A stretch of 30,545 nt of DNA from an uncultured Bacillota bacterium (GTDB lineage: Bacteria > Bacillota_I > Bacilli_A > RFN20 > CAG-449). The notes beneath the pieces were generated by a model. The model did no database searches, had not been told where the DNA came from, and saw only the letters and a list, made by a program, of their open reading frames with translations. Positions within the stretch are counted from its first letter, which is position 1; each line of letters starts with the position of its first letter. The stretch is taken from contig CAJKZK010000008.1 in NCBI GenBank assembly GCA_905204225.1, positions 1 through 30,545 of the forward strand, written 5' to 3'. A program made the translations under genes and the position numbers. Positions 7,036 through 14,922 of the stretch are shown one piece after another.

Positions 7036-8397
7036 TTATTTTTTTTCATTTAAAGTAATTGGATCTGGATTTTCTTCGCATGGATAAACACCATTTTCAT
7101 CTGGTATTTCACCTGATTTTTCAAGAGCCCATTTTGTAAGTAATGGTCCAACTAATTCATAAATTAATGTAGCACATAATACAACAGTTACAATAGCAGA
7201 ACCAATTCCACCTTCTTTAAAAGCAGCCATATCTGATATTTGATTTGCCATACCAATAGCAACACCAGCTTGTGGTAATAAAGTGATTCCTAAATAATGT
7301 GTAATTGTTTTTTGTCTTTTAGTAGCCTTACATCCAATGAAAGCTCCAAAATATTTACCACTTGATCTTAATACTAAATAGAGAGCTAAAGCAACAACAA
7401 CAATCCAAATAGAAATACTACTACTTGATTGATTCATAAATATTTCTTCGGCAGCTGTTGCTAAATGACATCCTGATAAAACAAAGAATAACATAAATAA
7501 GAATGGAGTCCAATGACTAATTAAACCAAAATCTCTATCAACAATTTCTTTTTCTTGTTGATCTTTTGATAAATTGACATAAGCTGCACCAATCATCATA
7601 CAACATAACAAATTAGAAAATTCTAATGCTTGACCATCAATAACAATTTGACTTAAGGCTTCACATCCGCCTACACCTAATAATGTGAATGCAATTAATG
7701 TAATAGCATGATTGTCTCTTGATTTAAATATACGAACAATAAAATGCATTATTAAACCTAAAACAAATCCGAGTAAAAGAGAACCTAATATTTCTAATAA
7801 TGGCATAACACAAACGGACATAAATGTTATAGGGGCACCTGTAACAATAACTTTACTTACTGCAATTGAAATTGCAAATACTATTAAGCCAACTGCATCA
7901 TCAAAAGCAACAACAGGTAAAAGGATATCTACAAGTGGTCCTTTTGCTTTATATTGATTAATAACCATAATAGTAGCAGCAGGAGCTGTAGCAGTAGCAA
8001 TAGCACCTAAACAAATAGCAATTGCTAAACTTTGTTTTGTTAATAAGCAAAAGATAATTAATCCTATATCAACAAATATTACTGCAGCAAAAGCTTGTAA
8101 TAATGTGATTGAAATGATTTTCATTCCATATTGTTTTAGTTTTGCTAATTTAAATTCTTCACCAATTGAGAGTGCAATAAAGCCAAGAGCAACATCAGAA
8201 ACAAAACTGTTTAATGTATTTAAACTTTCTGTTAATGTTTTTGTTCCTGTTAAAGTATCAATAACAATACAAAGTATTGCTACCAATAAACCTATAATTA
8301 AATAGCCAGTTACATTAGGTAATTTAGCTTGTTTAACTATTCTAGTGGACATTAACCCTAGAAGAAGTAAGATTCCAAGAAATAAAACTTGATTCAT
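7036..8397 (-). CDS. CPA2-family cation:proton antiporter (Kef/NapA type)
   Basis: Integral membrane exchanger of Na+ or K+ for H+, for pH and ion homeostasis. The 453-aa sequence is almost entirely hydrophobic, with about 12-13 segments. Family landmarks are LPNVTGYLIIGLL near the start (26-38), the ATATAPAATI stretch (134-143) matching the unwound helix-4 region, and FDDAVGL with the paired aspartates D166/D167 that carry ions in electrogenic CPA2 antiporters. There is no C-terminal TrkA-N/RCK domain; the protein ends in a short acidic hydrophilic tail (about 430-453). AAGGAAGG lies about 9 nt before the start. It has its own promoter (8440-8468) and terminator, so it is monocistronic. Ion specificity cannot be decided. 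Confidence 0.85.
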   Translation of the reverse strand: MNQVLFLGILLLLGLMSTRIVKQAKLPNVTGYLIIGLLVAILCIVIDTLTGTKTLTESLNTLNSFVSDVALGFIALSIGEEFKLAKLKQYGMKIISITLLQAFAAVIFVDIGLIIFCLLTKQSLAIAICLGAIATATAPAATIMVINQYKAKGPLVDILLPVVAFDDAVGLIVFAISIAVSKVIVTGAPITFMSVCVMPLLEILGSLLLGFVLGLIMHFIVRIFKSRDNHAITLIAFTLLGVGGCEALSQIVIDGQALEFSNLLCCMMIGAAYVNLSKDQQEKEIVDRDFGLISHWTPFLFMLFFVLSGCHLATAAEEIFMNQSSSSISIWIVVVALALYLVLRSSGKYFGAFIGCKATKRQKTITHYLGITLLPQAGVAIGMANQISDMAAFKEGGIGSAIVTVVLCATLIYELVGPLLTKWALEKSGEIPDENGVYPCEENPDPITLNEKK

Positions 8398-8439
8398 AAA
8401 TAGACCTTCCTTAGATAAATAAATATCTTGTACCGCATT

Positions 8440-8468
8440 ATTCTAACACTATAAAAAAATATATTCAA
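8440..8468 (-). promoter_or_regulatory. Sigma-A promoter of the antiporter gene
   Basis: On the minus strand TTGAAT (8468-8463), exactly 17 nt, TAGAAT (8445-8440). Transcription would start near 8433, giving a leader of about 35 nt with the AAGGAAGG site. Confidence 0.65.
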
Positions 8469-8502
8469 CTATAAAAAAGTTTAATTTTAGTAAAAAAAAA
8501 TA

Positions 8503-8545
8503 TTTAAAAATTAATTATGTCATTTTATATTAGATATATGTCTAA
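8503..8545 (+). promoter_or_regulatory. Putative promoter and palindrome upstream of the metalloprotease gene
   Basis: TTTAAA (8503-8508), 17 nt, TATATT (8526-8531). The inverted repeat TTAGATATATGTCTAA (8530-8545) covers the end of the -10 and the expected start point, a position suited to a repressor site. Short AT-rich palindromes are common here, so the operator reading is tentative. Confidence 0.3.
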
Positions 8546-8577
8546 ATGATATATTTTTATTATAACAAGGAGACTTT

Positions 8578-10347
8578 ATGAAATTTAACAAGAAAATATC
8601 AATTCTATCTTTGCTTTTATTAACTTTGTTTAGTTGCCAAACAATTAATAGTTTTTCTTCAACAAGCTTGAATCAAACTTCAAAAAGCTCAAGCTCAACA
8701 CAAACAAATATTCAAACATTTACTGATACTGAAAAAAGAGACTTATTAAATTGTTTTAATTTAGAAATTCCATTTTTAAATGTTGGTAATAAAACTAATT
8801 ATAAACTTGAAGTTAAAAATCTTTTTAGTAAATATGGTTATAATAAGGCTATTTATACTGTTTATAATGTTAATACTAATACATATGATCAATATTTAAA
8901 TAAATTAGAAGAGAATGGTTTTACTCATAAAAGATTTTATAATGATAATGGCTTATATAATATTTATTCTAAAGGTGGAAGCCATATAGAAATTAGTCTA
9001 AATTCTTTAAGTAAAACGGTAACTATGTATATTTATGGTGATAATAATACTAATCTTATTAATGAAAATAAGGGATTGCCTAAAGGACAAGATGTATATA
9101 ATGTTGATTTTACTAAAGCAAAATATGTTAAAGATGTTTCTGATCAAAAAAATTATTTAGGTGGATGTCCTACTACTGGAGATGTAAATGTTTTAGTTTT
9201 ACCAATAGAATTTTCTGATAAAAAAGCAAGTACAAATGGATATAGTATTGAAAATATCAAAACAGCATTCAATGGTAAAAAAGCATCATCTAGTTTAAAA
9301 TATCCAAGTGTTAGTGAATTTTATAATATTTCAAGTTATGGTAAGTTAAATCTTAATTTTGATGTATTAGATAAATGGTATTCTCCAAGCAAAAGCAGTT
9401 CATATTATATAGAAATGTCTAAGAAACAAAATCAAGATCAAATAATAATAAATGAAATATTAAAAGAATTAATTAATGAAGGGGAAAAATTAAGTAAATA
9501 TGATTCTGATAATAATGGAATTATTGATGCAATAGTAGTTATTAATACTCTAGATATTAATTATGATGTTACTCTTCAATGGGCTTATAGAAATTGGAAT
9601 TATTCATATGCTGATGTTAAATATGATGGATTATATATGCAAGATTATTTGTGGTCATCTTATAATTTTCTAAAAGAAACATCAGATGGATTTAATGAGA
9701 CACTAAACAATACTTATACTTTTATTCATGAATTTGGTCATGTTTTAGGTGCAGATGATTATTACGATACATCTTATGTTAATAATTCTAATAATAGTAG
9801 TCCATTAGATGGTAGAGATGTTATGGATAGTGATTTTGGTGATCATAATCCATTTACAAAATTTAATTATGGTTGGATAACTAAATCAAGATTAATTACT
9901 ACTGAGACATCAACAACAGTTACTTTAGATGATTTTTCTAAAGCTGGTGATAGCATTATAATTGCTAATAATTGGGATGATAATTTAGGTGCTTATCAAG
10001 AATATTATGTATTAATGTATTTTAAAAATACTGGATTAAATGAAGATAGCAATTATTTTTCTTATCGAGGTGTGGTAATGTATCATGTTGATAGTTCTTT
10101 ATATGAATTTATAGAACAAAATCAAAAATATTATAGTGTTAGAAACAATAATACATTTTATGGAGAAAATGCAAAACCAAATTATTTAATAGAATTAGTT
10201 AGCAGTGGCAGTAAGATTGTATATCAAACAGATACTGAATCATCAAAAAATATAATTGATAATCAAGGAAATAAAATATCTTATTATTTCAAAGTTGATT
10301 CATTAGGTAGCACAAGTGCACAATTGACATTTACTAAAAATAAGTAA
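8578..10347 (+). CDS. Secreted lipoprotein, M6-like zinc metalloprotease
   Basis: Extracytoplasmic peptidase tethered by a lipid anchor. A type II signal sequence (basic KFNKK, hydrophobic 8-18) ends in a lipobox with C20, followed by a Ser/Thr-rich linker (25-50). Residues 50-165 form an unassigned N-terminal domain. The catalytic region (about 200-500) carries DSDNNGIIDA (309-318, a Ca-binding-like loop usual in M6 peptidases), HEFGHVLGADDYYD with zinc ligands H384/H388 and catalytic E385, and the downstream VMDSDFGDHNPFTKFNYGW signature of the immune-inhibitor-A-like group. The 589-aa length fits M6-domain proteins. AAGGAG (8567-8572) supports the start. A strong terminator follows, so it is monocistronic. 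Substrate unknown; host or environmental protein degradation is plausible. Confidence 0.85.
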   Translation: MKFNKKISILSLLLLTLFSCQTINSFSSTSLNQTSKSSSSTQTNIQTFTDTEKRDLLNCFNLEIPFLNVGNKTNYKLEVKNLFSKYGYNKAIYTVYNVNTNTYDQYLNKLEENGFTHKRFYNDNGLYNIYSKGGSHIEISLNSLSKTVTMYIYGDNNTNLINENKGLPKGQDVYNVDFTKAKYVKDVSDQKNYLGGCPTTGDVNVLVLPIEFSDKKASTNGYSIENIKTAFNGKKASSSLKYPSVSEFYNISSYGKLNLNFDVLDKWYSPSKSSSYYIEMSKKQNQDQIIINEILKELINEGEKLSKYDSDNNGIIDAIVVINTLDINYDVTLQWAYRNWNYSYADVKYDGLYMQDYLWSSYNFLKETSDGFNETLNNTYTFIHEFGHVLGADDYYDTSYVNNSNNSSPLDGRDVMDSDFGDHNPFTKFNYGWITKSRLITTETSTTVTLDDFSKAGDSIIIANNWDDNLGAYQEYYVLMYFKNTGLNEDSNYFSYRGVVMYHVDSSLYEFIEQNQKYYSVRNNNTFYGENAKPNYLIELVSSGSKIVYQTDTESSKNIIDNQGNKISYYFKVDSLGSTSAQLTFTKNK

Positions 10348-10375
10348 AGAAGTGAAAAAAATCACTTCTTTTTTT
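10346..10375 (+). terminator. Intrinsic terminator of the metalloprotease gene
   Basis: Arms AAAGAAGTGA (10346-10355) and TCACTTCTTT (10362-10371), with an A6 loop and a run of T to 10375. It begins within the stop codon of the lipoprotein gene. Confidence 0.9.
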
Positions 10376-10403
10376 AATTGTCATAAAATAAAGAGGTGAT
10401 TAT

Positions 10404-10814
10404 ATGAGAATAAGACATACTACAAATGAGATAAATTTACTAGCTAGATTAATGAGAGCTGAAGCTGTAGGAGAAGGTATTTTTGGAATGAAACTTGTAG
10501 GGAATGTTGTAGTTAATAGAGTTGTATATACTTGTAAACCATTTAAAAAAATTGACACTATTTATAAAGCTATATATCAAAAAAATCAATTTGAAGGAAT
10601 AAGCATTTCTTTATTTAATGCTCAAGCTAGATCTAAAGAACGAAAAATAGCTTATGATTGTATAAAATATTGGCGAGCATATCCAGCATATTCAGCATTA
10701 TATTTTCAAAATCCTGGAAAAGGTAAATCTTGTAAAAAAGATTGGTATGGAACATTAGTGGGTAGATATAGACATCATTGTTTTTATAATCCAACAAAGA
10801 TTTGTAATTTATAA
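10404..10814 (+). CDS. SleB/CwlJ-type cell wall hydrolase domain protein
   Basis: The 136-aa protein consists only of the Hydrolase_2 (SleB/CwlJ) catalytic domain, a lytic transglycosylase-like fold that cleaves peptidoglycan and is best known from spore cortex lysis. Evidence: ARLMRAEAVGEG with the probable catalytic E20, GNVVVNRV (33-40), NQFEGI (61-66) and the closing FQNP ... RHHCFYNP block (111-130). There is no signal peptide or binding domain, as in CwlJ rather than SleB, so export is unexplained. AGAGGTG (10392-10398) fixes the start. It lies between a protease lipoprotein and a MATE exporter. Whether this organism sporulates cannot be judged from the window; vegetative wall turnover or a sporulation remnant are both possible. 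Confidence 0.8.
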   Translation: MRIRHTTNEINLLARLMRAEAVGEGIFGMKLVGNVVVNRVVYTCKPFKKIDTIYKAIYQKNQFEGISISLFNAQARSKERKIAYDCIKYWRAYPAYSALYFQNPGKGKSCKKDWYGTLVGRYRHHCFYNPTKICNL

Positions 10815-10868
10815 AAATTTAATATATTAAATATAGATAAAAAATATAATCAATAAGAAAAAAATGTA

Positions 10869-10896
10869 TTGATAATTTAATATTTAAGAGTAAAAT
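10869..10896 (+). promoter_or_regulatory. Putative promoter of the MATE gene
   Basis: TTGATA (10869-10874), 16 nt, TAAAAT (10891-10896). The expected start near 10903 leaves a leader of about 17 nt before ATG 10920 and almost none before GTG 10905. Confidence 0.5.
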
Positions 10897-10919
10897 GTTT
10901 TTTCGTGGATGAAGTAATT

Positions 10920-12392
10920 ATGAAAGAAATGTTTTTGAAATTAAAAGAAATTTTTAAACCTATTGATCTTACTAAAGGAACATGTTGGAAAACTATATTA
11001 GTTTTTTCTTTGCCTGTTATTTTGTCTTATTTATTACAACAAATATATTCTATTTCAGATGCTTCTATTGTAGGACAAACATTATCTTCAAGTGAAGTAG
11101 CAGGAGTAAATGATACTACATCTCTAGTATTTATATTTTTGCAATTTGCTTTTGGTGTTACTGCGGGATTTTGTGTTATTACTTCTAATAACGTAGGCTC
11201 AAAAAATATAAAAGGTGTAAAAAAATCTTTTGCTACTCAAATTATTTTATCATTAATTTTATCAATCATTTTAACAATTATTGCCTTATTATTTTTAAAT
11301 CCTATGTTAAAAATTATTAATATTACACCTAATAATAAAGATGTATATGAAGCAGCATATACATATTGCTTTGTTATTTTTGCTGGTATTGTAGGACAAT
11401 TATTTTATAATTTTATTTGCTCTTTTTTAAGAAGTATTGGTGATTCATTTACACCACTTATGTTTTTATTATTTTCAACAATATTAAATATATGTTTAGA
11501 CTTATTATTTATTATTACTTTTAAATTGGGCGTTTTTGGCGCGGCAATTGCTACTGTTTTAGCACAAGTAATTAGTACAATTGCTTGTTTTATTTATACA
11601 TTTATTAAATATAAAGAGTTAAGATTACATAAAGAAGATTTTAAAATTAATTTAAAAGATATTACATCTCATTTATATCAAGGTATACCTTTAGGTTTGC
11701 AATTTTCCGTTTTAGCAATAGGTATAATTGTGTTGCAAAGTATGGTTGTTAAATTTGATATGATTGATGGAGTAATGGTATCTAATGCGGCTCAAAATGG
11801 TTTTGGAGCTGCTAATAAATTGTATTATTTGATTTCTACACCTTTAAATGCATTAGGAGTAGCAATGACTAGTTTTACTGCTCAAAATTTAGGCGCTAGA
11901 GATTATGAAAGAGTAAAAAAAGGTACATTACAAGCTCTATTAATGATGGTTATAATTGCTTTTATTTCTTCTTGCATTAGTTTTTTATTAACAATTAATG
12001 GTGCTTATTTATATGTGTTTTTAAGTCCAGATAAAGTAACTAGTGAAACTATTAGATATGGTAATTCTTATATTTACGTTGATTTTATTATGTTTATTTT
12101 TGTCGGTTTTATTTATATTGTAAGAAATTGCATTCAAGGAATAAGAAAATCTCAATATGTTTTAATTGCAGGTTTTGCTGAATTAGTTGGTAGAATTTTA
12201 GTTTGTATTTTTGTTCCTAAATTATTTTGCAATGGTAATGTTGATGCTTTAGCACCTTCTATTGCTTTTATTAGCTTATGTGCTGCAGATCCAGCAGCAT
12301 GGATTTGTTCTGATTTAGTTTTAAGCATTCCTTTTATAAAAAATATTTTAAAGAAAAATTATTTATATTTAGAAAAACAATTTCTTAAATAA
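10920..12392 (+). CDS. MATE family efflux transporter
   Basis: Membrane exporter of the multidrug and toxic compound extrusion family, using H+ or Na+ to expel cationic drugs or metabolites. The 490-aa sequence has about 12 hydrophobic segments in two similar halves. The first opens with the family pattern LPVILSYLLQQIYSISDASIVG, and the second contains GAANKLYYL and MTSFTAQNLGA. Length is normal. The start is uncertain: ATG 10920 is chosen because the likely transcript begins near 10903, while GTG at 10905 would add five residues; neither has a good Shine-Dalgarno site. The last 24 nt overlap the 3' end of the convergent C1 protease gene, with no terminator between. Substrate unknown. Confidence 0.87.
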   Translation: MKEMFLKLKEIFKPIDLTKGTCWKTILVFSLPVILSYLLQQIYSISDASIVGQTLSSSEVAGVNDTTSLVFIFLQFAFGVTAGFCVITSNNVGSKNIKGVKKSFATQIILSLILSIILTIIALLFLNPMLKIINITPNNKDVYEAAYTYCFVIFAGIVGQLFYNFICSFLRSIGDSFTPLMFLLFSTILNICLDLLFIITFKLGVFGAAIATVLAQVISTIACFIYTFIKYKELRLHKEDFKINLKDITSHLYQGIPLGLQFSVLAIGIIVLQSMVVKFDMIDGVMVSNAAQNGFGAANKLYYLISTPLNALGVAMTSFTAQNLGARDYERVKKGTLQALLMMVIIAFISSCISFLLTINGAYLYVFLSPDKVTSETIRYGNSYIYVDFIMFIFVGFIYIVRNCIQGIRKSQYVLIAGFAELVGRILVCIFVPKLFCNGNVDALAPSIAFISLCAADPAAWICSDLVLSIPFIKNILKKNYLYLEKQFLK

Positions 12393-14318
12393 AATTATTA
12401 ACAATATTAAAACAATACTTGAGGGTAAAATAATAATTAATGGATTAAATTCTTTAAAATAATCATTATCGTAAATTAATTTTACTTCAAAAATTGTTTG
12501 TTTATAATTTTCTTTATCATCTAAAATATATTCAATTTTAGCATATTTAATGTCTTTATTAAGAAGCGTTTGATTATTTACCCATTGAAAAGAAGATGGT
12601 AAAGGAATGTCATTTAATGTTTTTTGGTTTTTATGTACTTCAACAGAAGTAATAATATTATCGGGTTTATCACTTTTTTCGATTATAAAATTTATTGTTT
12701 TAGTGCCTGTAAAATTATTGATTCCTGTAATTAAAATAGTCGCATTACCTGCATTAATATTATTATCGTAATTTAAAATATAATCTTGTTTTTCTATTAA
12801 TAAAATATTGGTAAATGATATTTTTAAATCTTTAAATTGTTTATTTTTGTTATAAACATTTTGTTTTTTATCTAATTCAAATAAACAATTATTAATATCA
12901 TTAGGATTAATATTAAAAAATACTGTTTTATTTCCATAATAATTATTTAATCCAGAAATAGTAATTTTACCTTGCCCAACATTGATATTGTTTTCAATAT
13001 CTAGAGAATAATTTTCTTTATTAATAATATTATTGTCAAGTTTTACTTCAATATTAGGATTAATTGGTGAACCTGTATAATAATAATTATCATTAAAATT
13101 TATTTCTGCTTGAGATAAATCAAAATTATTTTTTTCTTTTAAAATTGTGTATGCTTTAATTCTAGGAGTAAAATAGTTATATTTGACCCAATCTGTATTA
13201 TAACGATAACTATTACCTAATCCATTACAAACTGCAATAGAAGCATCGTTATCTGAATTACTTACACTTAAACAAATACTAAAATAAGAATCTTTTTTAA
13301 TTTTAATTAAATCATTTAATTCAATTGTGTGAATACCCGGATATTTAAATGTTTCTTCTTGAAAATAATGATTTTTACTTACAGGATTATCGTTTTCTAC
13401 ATTAGTATATATATCAAGCTTACAATTAACATTATATCCATTAATACTTATATTAATTGCTTTTATATATTCATCCTTATTATCACCTTTTTGAGCCTTA
13501 AAAATATTACTTGCTTTAGTTATGTTTGTAGAAATAGAATCATTTAACATACCATCATAAAAATAATTAAAATCATATTTATCTTTTTTAGCGTATTTAA
13601 AACTATAACATTGAGAACTTAAATTATTATAAGATAAATAAAAATAAGGTAATGAAGAATAACTATTTTTAATTAACCAACCACCATTTTGATTACTAGC
13701 TTTAGGATAATAATTATTAGCATCAATTGTATCATCCCATCCTATAATAGTACAGGCATGACTAATACCCATTTTATCTTCTATAGCGTTATAATATTTA
13801 GTTTCTCTATTGTTATTATAAGAAAAAGTAACTGCACCATGATTAATGATATTTTCTTTAATTTGATTAATTGTTTCTTGTAAAGTAAATTTATTTGTAT
13901 CAATATAATTTGCTTCTTCTAGTTTGTATTCACTATAAATAAAAGGGTCTATGTTTACTGAATCATTATAATTAGTTGGCCCATACCATTGAGAAAATAA
14001 ATTTGTAACAATTGAAGGACTACCACTGGTTTTAAGATAATCTGAAGTATTTTCTTTTTCAAAATAAGCATTGTTTAATGGCTCTTCTTTTCTATAAAAA
14101 CGATTATATGCAATAGAAGTAGGATTAAGATTAACATTGGTAGATAATTTATCTTTTAAAATAGATGTTTCACTGGCATTAATGGATGCATAAGCCCAAC
14201 ATAAATTAGTTGAACCTTGATCTTTAACAGGTGTAACAATGTTATCATTTCTAGCATCATAAATAAGGTTGTTTTGTTGAGTAATAAATAAAGGTAATAA
14301 AAATAATAATAATTTCAT
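12369..14318 (-). CDS. Surface-anchored C1 (papain-like) cysteine protease with MBG/YDG-type repeats
   Basis: Exported peptidase held at the outer face of the membrane. A short signal peptide (2-13) leads straight into the catalytic domain: Q34 and C40 in KDQGSTNLCWAYA, H187 in GISHACTIIGWDD, N218 in GGWLIKNSY, the complete papain set. There is no pro-domain of normal size before C40. Residues about 250-390 resemble the lectin-like/beta-sandwich domain found after C1 domains in Firmicutes. Two repeats of about 72 aa (399-471, 477-547) share a YxGxPIxPxxxV-like start and a INxGxxxIxGxxNYxGxK end, an adhesin-type Ig-like fold. A C-terminal helix (625-645) with KK then anchors it. No ribosome site is visible; TATAAT ends six nt before the ATG. 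Convergent with the MATE gene, overlapping 24 nt. Confidence 0.85.
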   Translation of the reverse strand: MKLLLFLLPLFITQQNNLIYDARNDNIVTPVKDQGSTNLCWAYASINASETSILKDKLSTNVNLNPTSIAYNRFYRKEEPLNNAYFEKENTSDYLKTSGSPSIVTNLFSQWYGPTNYNDSVNIDPFIYSEYKLEEANYIDTNKFTLQETINQIKENIINHGAVTFSYNNNRETKYYNAIEDKMGISHACTIIGWDDTIDANNYYPKASNQNGGWLIKNSYSSLPYFYLSYNNLSSQCYSFKYAKKDKYDFNYFYDGMLNDSISTNITKASNIFKAQKGDNKDEYIKAINISINGYNVNCKLDIYTNVENDNPVSKNHYFQEETFKYPGIHTIELNDLIKIKKDSYFSICLSVSNSDNDASIAVCNGLGNSYRYNTDWVKYNYFTPRIKAYTILKEKNNFDLSQAEINFNDNYYYTGSPINPNIEVKLDNNIINKENYSLDIENNINVGQGKITISGLNNYYGNKTVFFNINPNDINNCLFELDKKQNVYNKNKQFKDLKISFTNILLIEKQDYILNYDNNINAGNATILITGINNFTGTKTINFIIEKSDKPDNIITSVEVHKNQKTLNDIPLPSSFQWVNNQTLLNKDIKYAKIEYILDDKENYKQTIFEVKLIYDNDYFKEFNPLIIILPSSIVLILLIILFKKLFF

Positions 14319-14324
14319 ATTTAA

Positions 14325-14330
14325 ATTATA
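14325..14330 (-). promoter_or_regulatory. -10 element for a probable leaderless protease mRNA
   Basis: A perfect TATAAT on the minus strand ends six bases before ATG 14318, so +1 should be the A of the start codon. No Shine-Dalgarno site exists. The -35 is weak (TTTATT or similar, not at ideal spacing). Confidence 0.45.
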
Positions 14331-14357
14331 GAATCTAATTATAAATTAAAAATAAAC

Positions 14358-14386
14358 TTTAATAAAATTTTAAATAATAGTATTAT
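14358..14386 (+). promoter_or_regulatory. Putative promoter of trmL-pepP
   Basis: TTTAAT (14358-14363), 17 nt, TATTAT (14381-14386), followed by GAGGT (14393-14397) and ATG 14404. Confidence 0.5.
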
Positions 14387-14403
14387 TTTTATGAGGTTAA
14401 ATT

Positions 14404-14916
14404 ATGATAAATATTGTTTTGTATCAACCAGAAATTGCTGGCAATTGTGGTAACATTGTGAGAACTTGTGCATCAATTAATGCTAGATTACACTTGATTC
14501 ATCCACTTGGATTTTCTTTAGATGAGAAAAGCTTTAAAAGAGCAGGTATGGATTATTTTCTTGATTGTGAAATAATAGAATATAATTCAATAGAAGAATT
14601 TTATCAAAATCATCCTAATCAAGAAATATTTTATATAACTAGATATGCAAAAAAAGTATATTCAGATGAAGATTATTCATTACCTACTAAAGAATATTAT
14701 TTTATGTTTGGTAAGGAATCAACAGGAATTCCTTATGATATATTAAAAAATCATTTAGAACATTGTTTAAGAATACCAATGCAAAGGAACGCTAGAAGTC
14801 TTAATTTGAGTAATTGTGTTGCTATAGTTAGTTATGAAGCTTGTAGACAACAAGATTTCTTTTTGTTAGCGACTGAAGAAACTTTTAAAGGTGCTGATTT
14901 TTTATTAAAGGAGTAA
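14404..14916 (+). CDS. trmL: tRNA (cytidine/uridine(34)-2'-O)-methyltransferase, TrmL
   Basis: SAM-dependent SPOUT methyltransferase that 2'-O-methylates the wobble base of certain leucine tRNAs, aiding decoding. The 170-aa protein is almost entirely the trefoil-knot domain. Landmarks are the opening NIVLYQPEIAGNCGNIVRTC (3-22), FGKESTGIP (102-110), LRIPM (122-126) and the knot-forming ARSLNLSNCVAIVSYEA (130-146). Length equals that of E. coli TrmL. GAGGT six nt before ATG supports the start. The next gene starts 7 nt after its stop with the ribosome site overlapping the end of trmL, so the two are co-transcribed. TrmL specificity, rather than another small SpoU protein, is inferred from its length and motifs. 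Confidence 0.9.
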   Translation: MINIVLYQPEIAGNCGNIVRTCASINARLHLIHPLGFSLDEKSFKRAGMDYFLDCEIIEYNSIEEFYQNHPNQEIFYITRYAKKVYSDEDYSLPTKEYYFMFGKESTGIPYDILKNHLEHCLRIPMQRNARSLNLSNCVAIVSYEACRQQDFFLLATEETFKGADFLLKE

Positions 14917-14922
14917 AAATTT

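Noticed and set aside
7712..8305. Two plus-strand open frames (7712-7957, 8105-8305)
   Set aside because: Antisense to the antiporter gene, no ribosome sites, no recognisable domains.
13329..13883. Two plus-strand open frames (13329-13547, 13689-13883)
   Set aside because: Antisense to the C1 protease gene; Ile/Phe-rich translations reflect base composition only.
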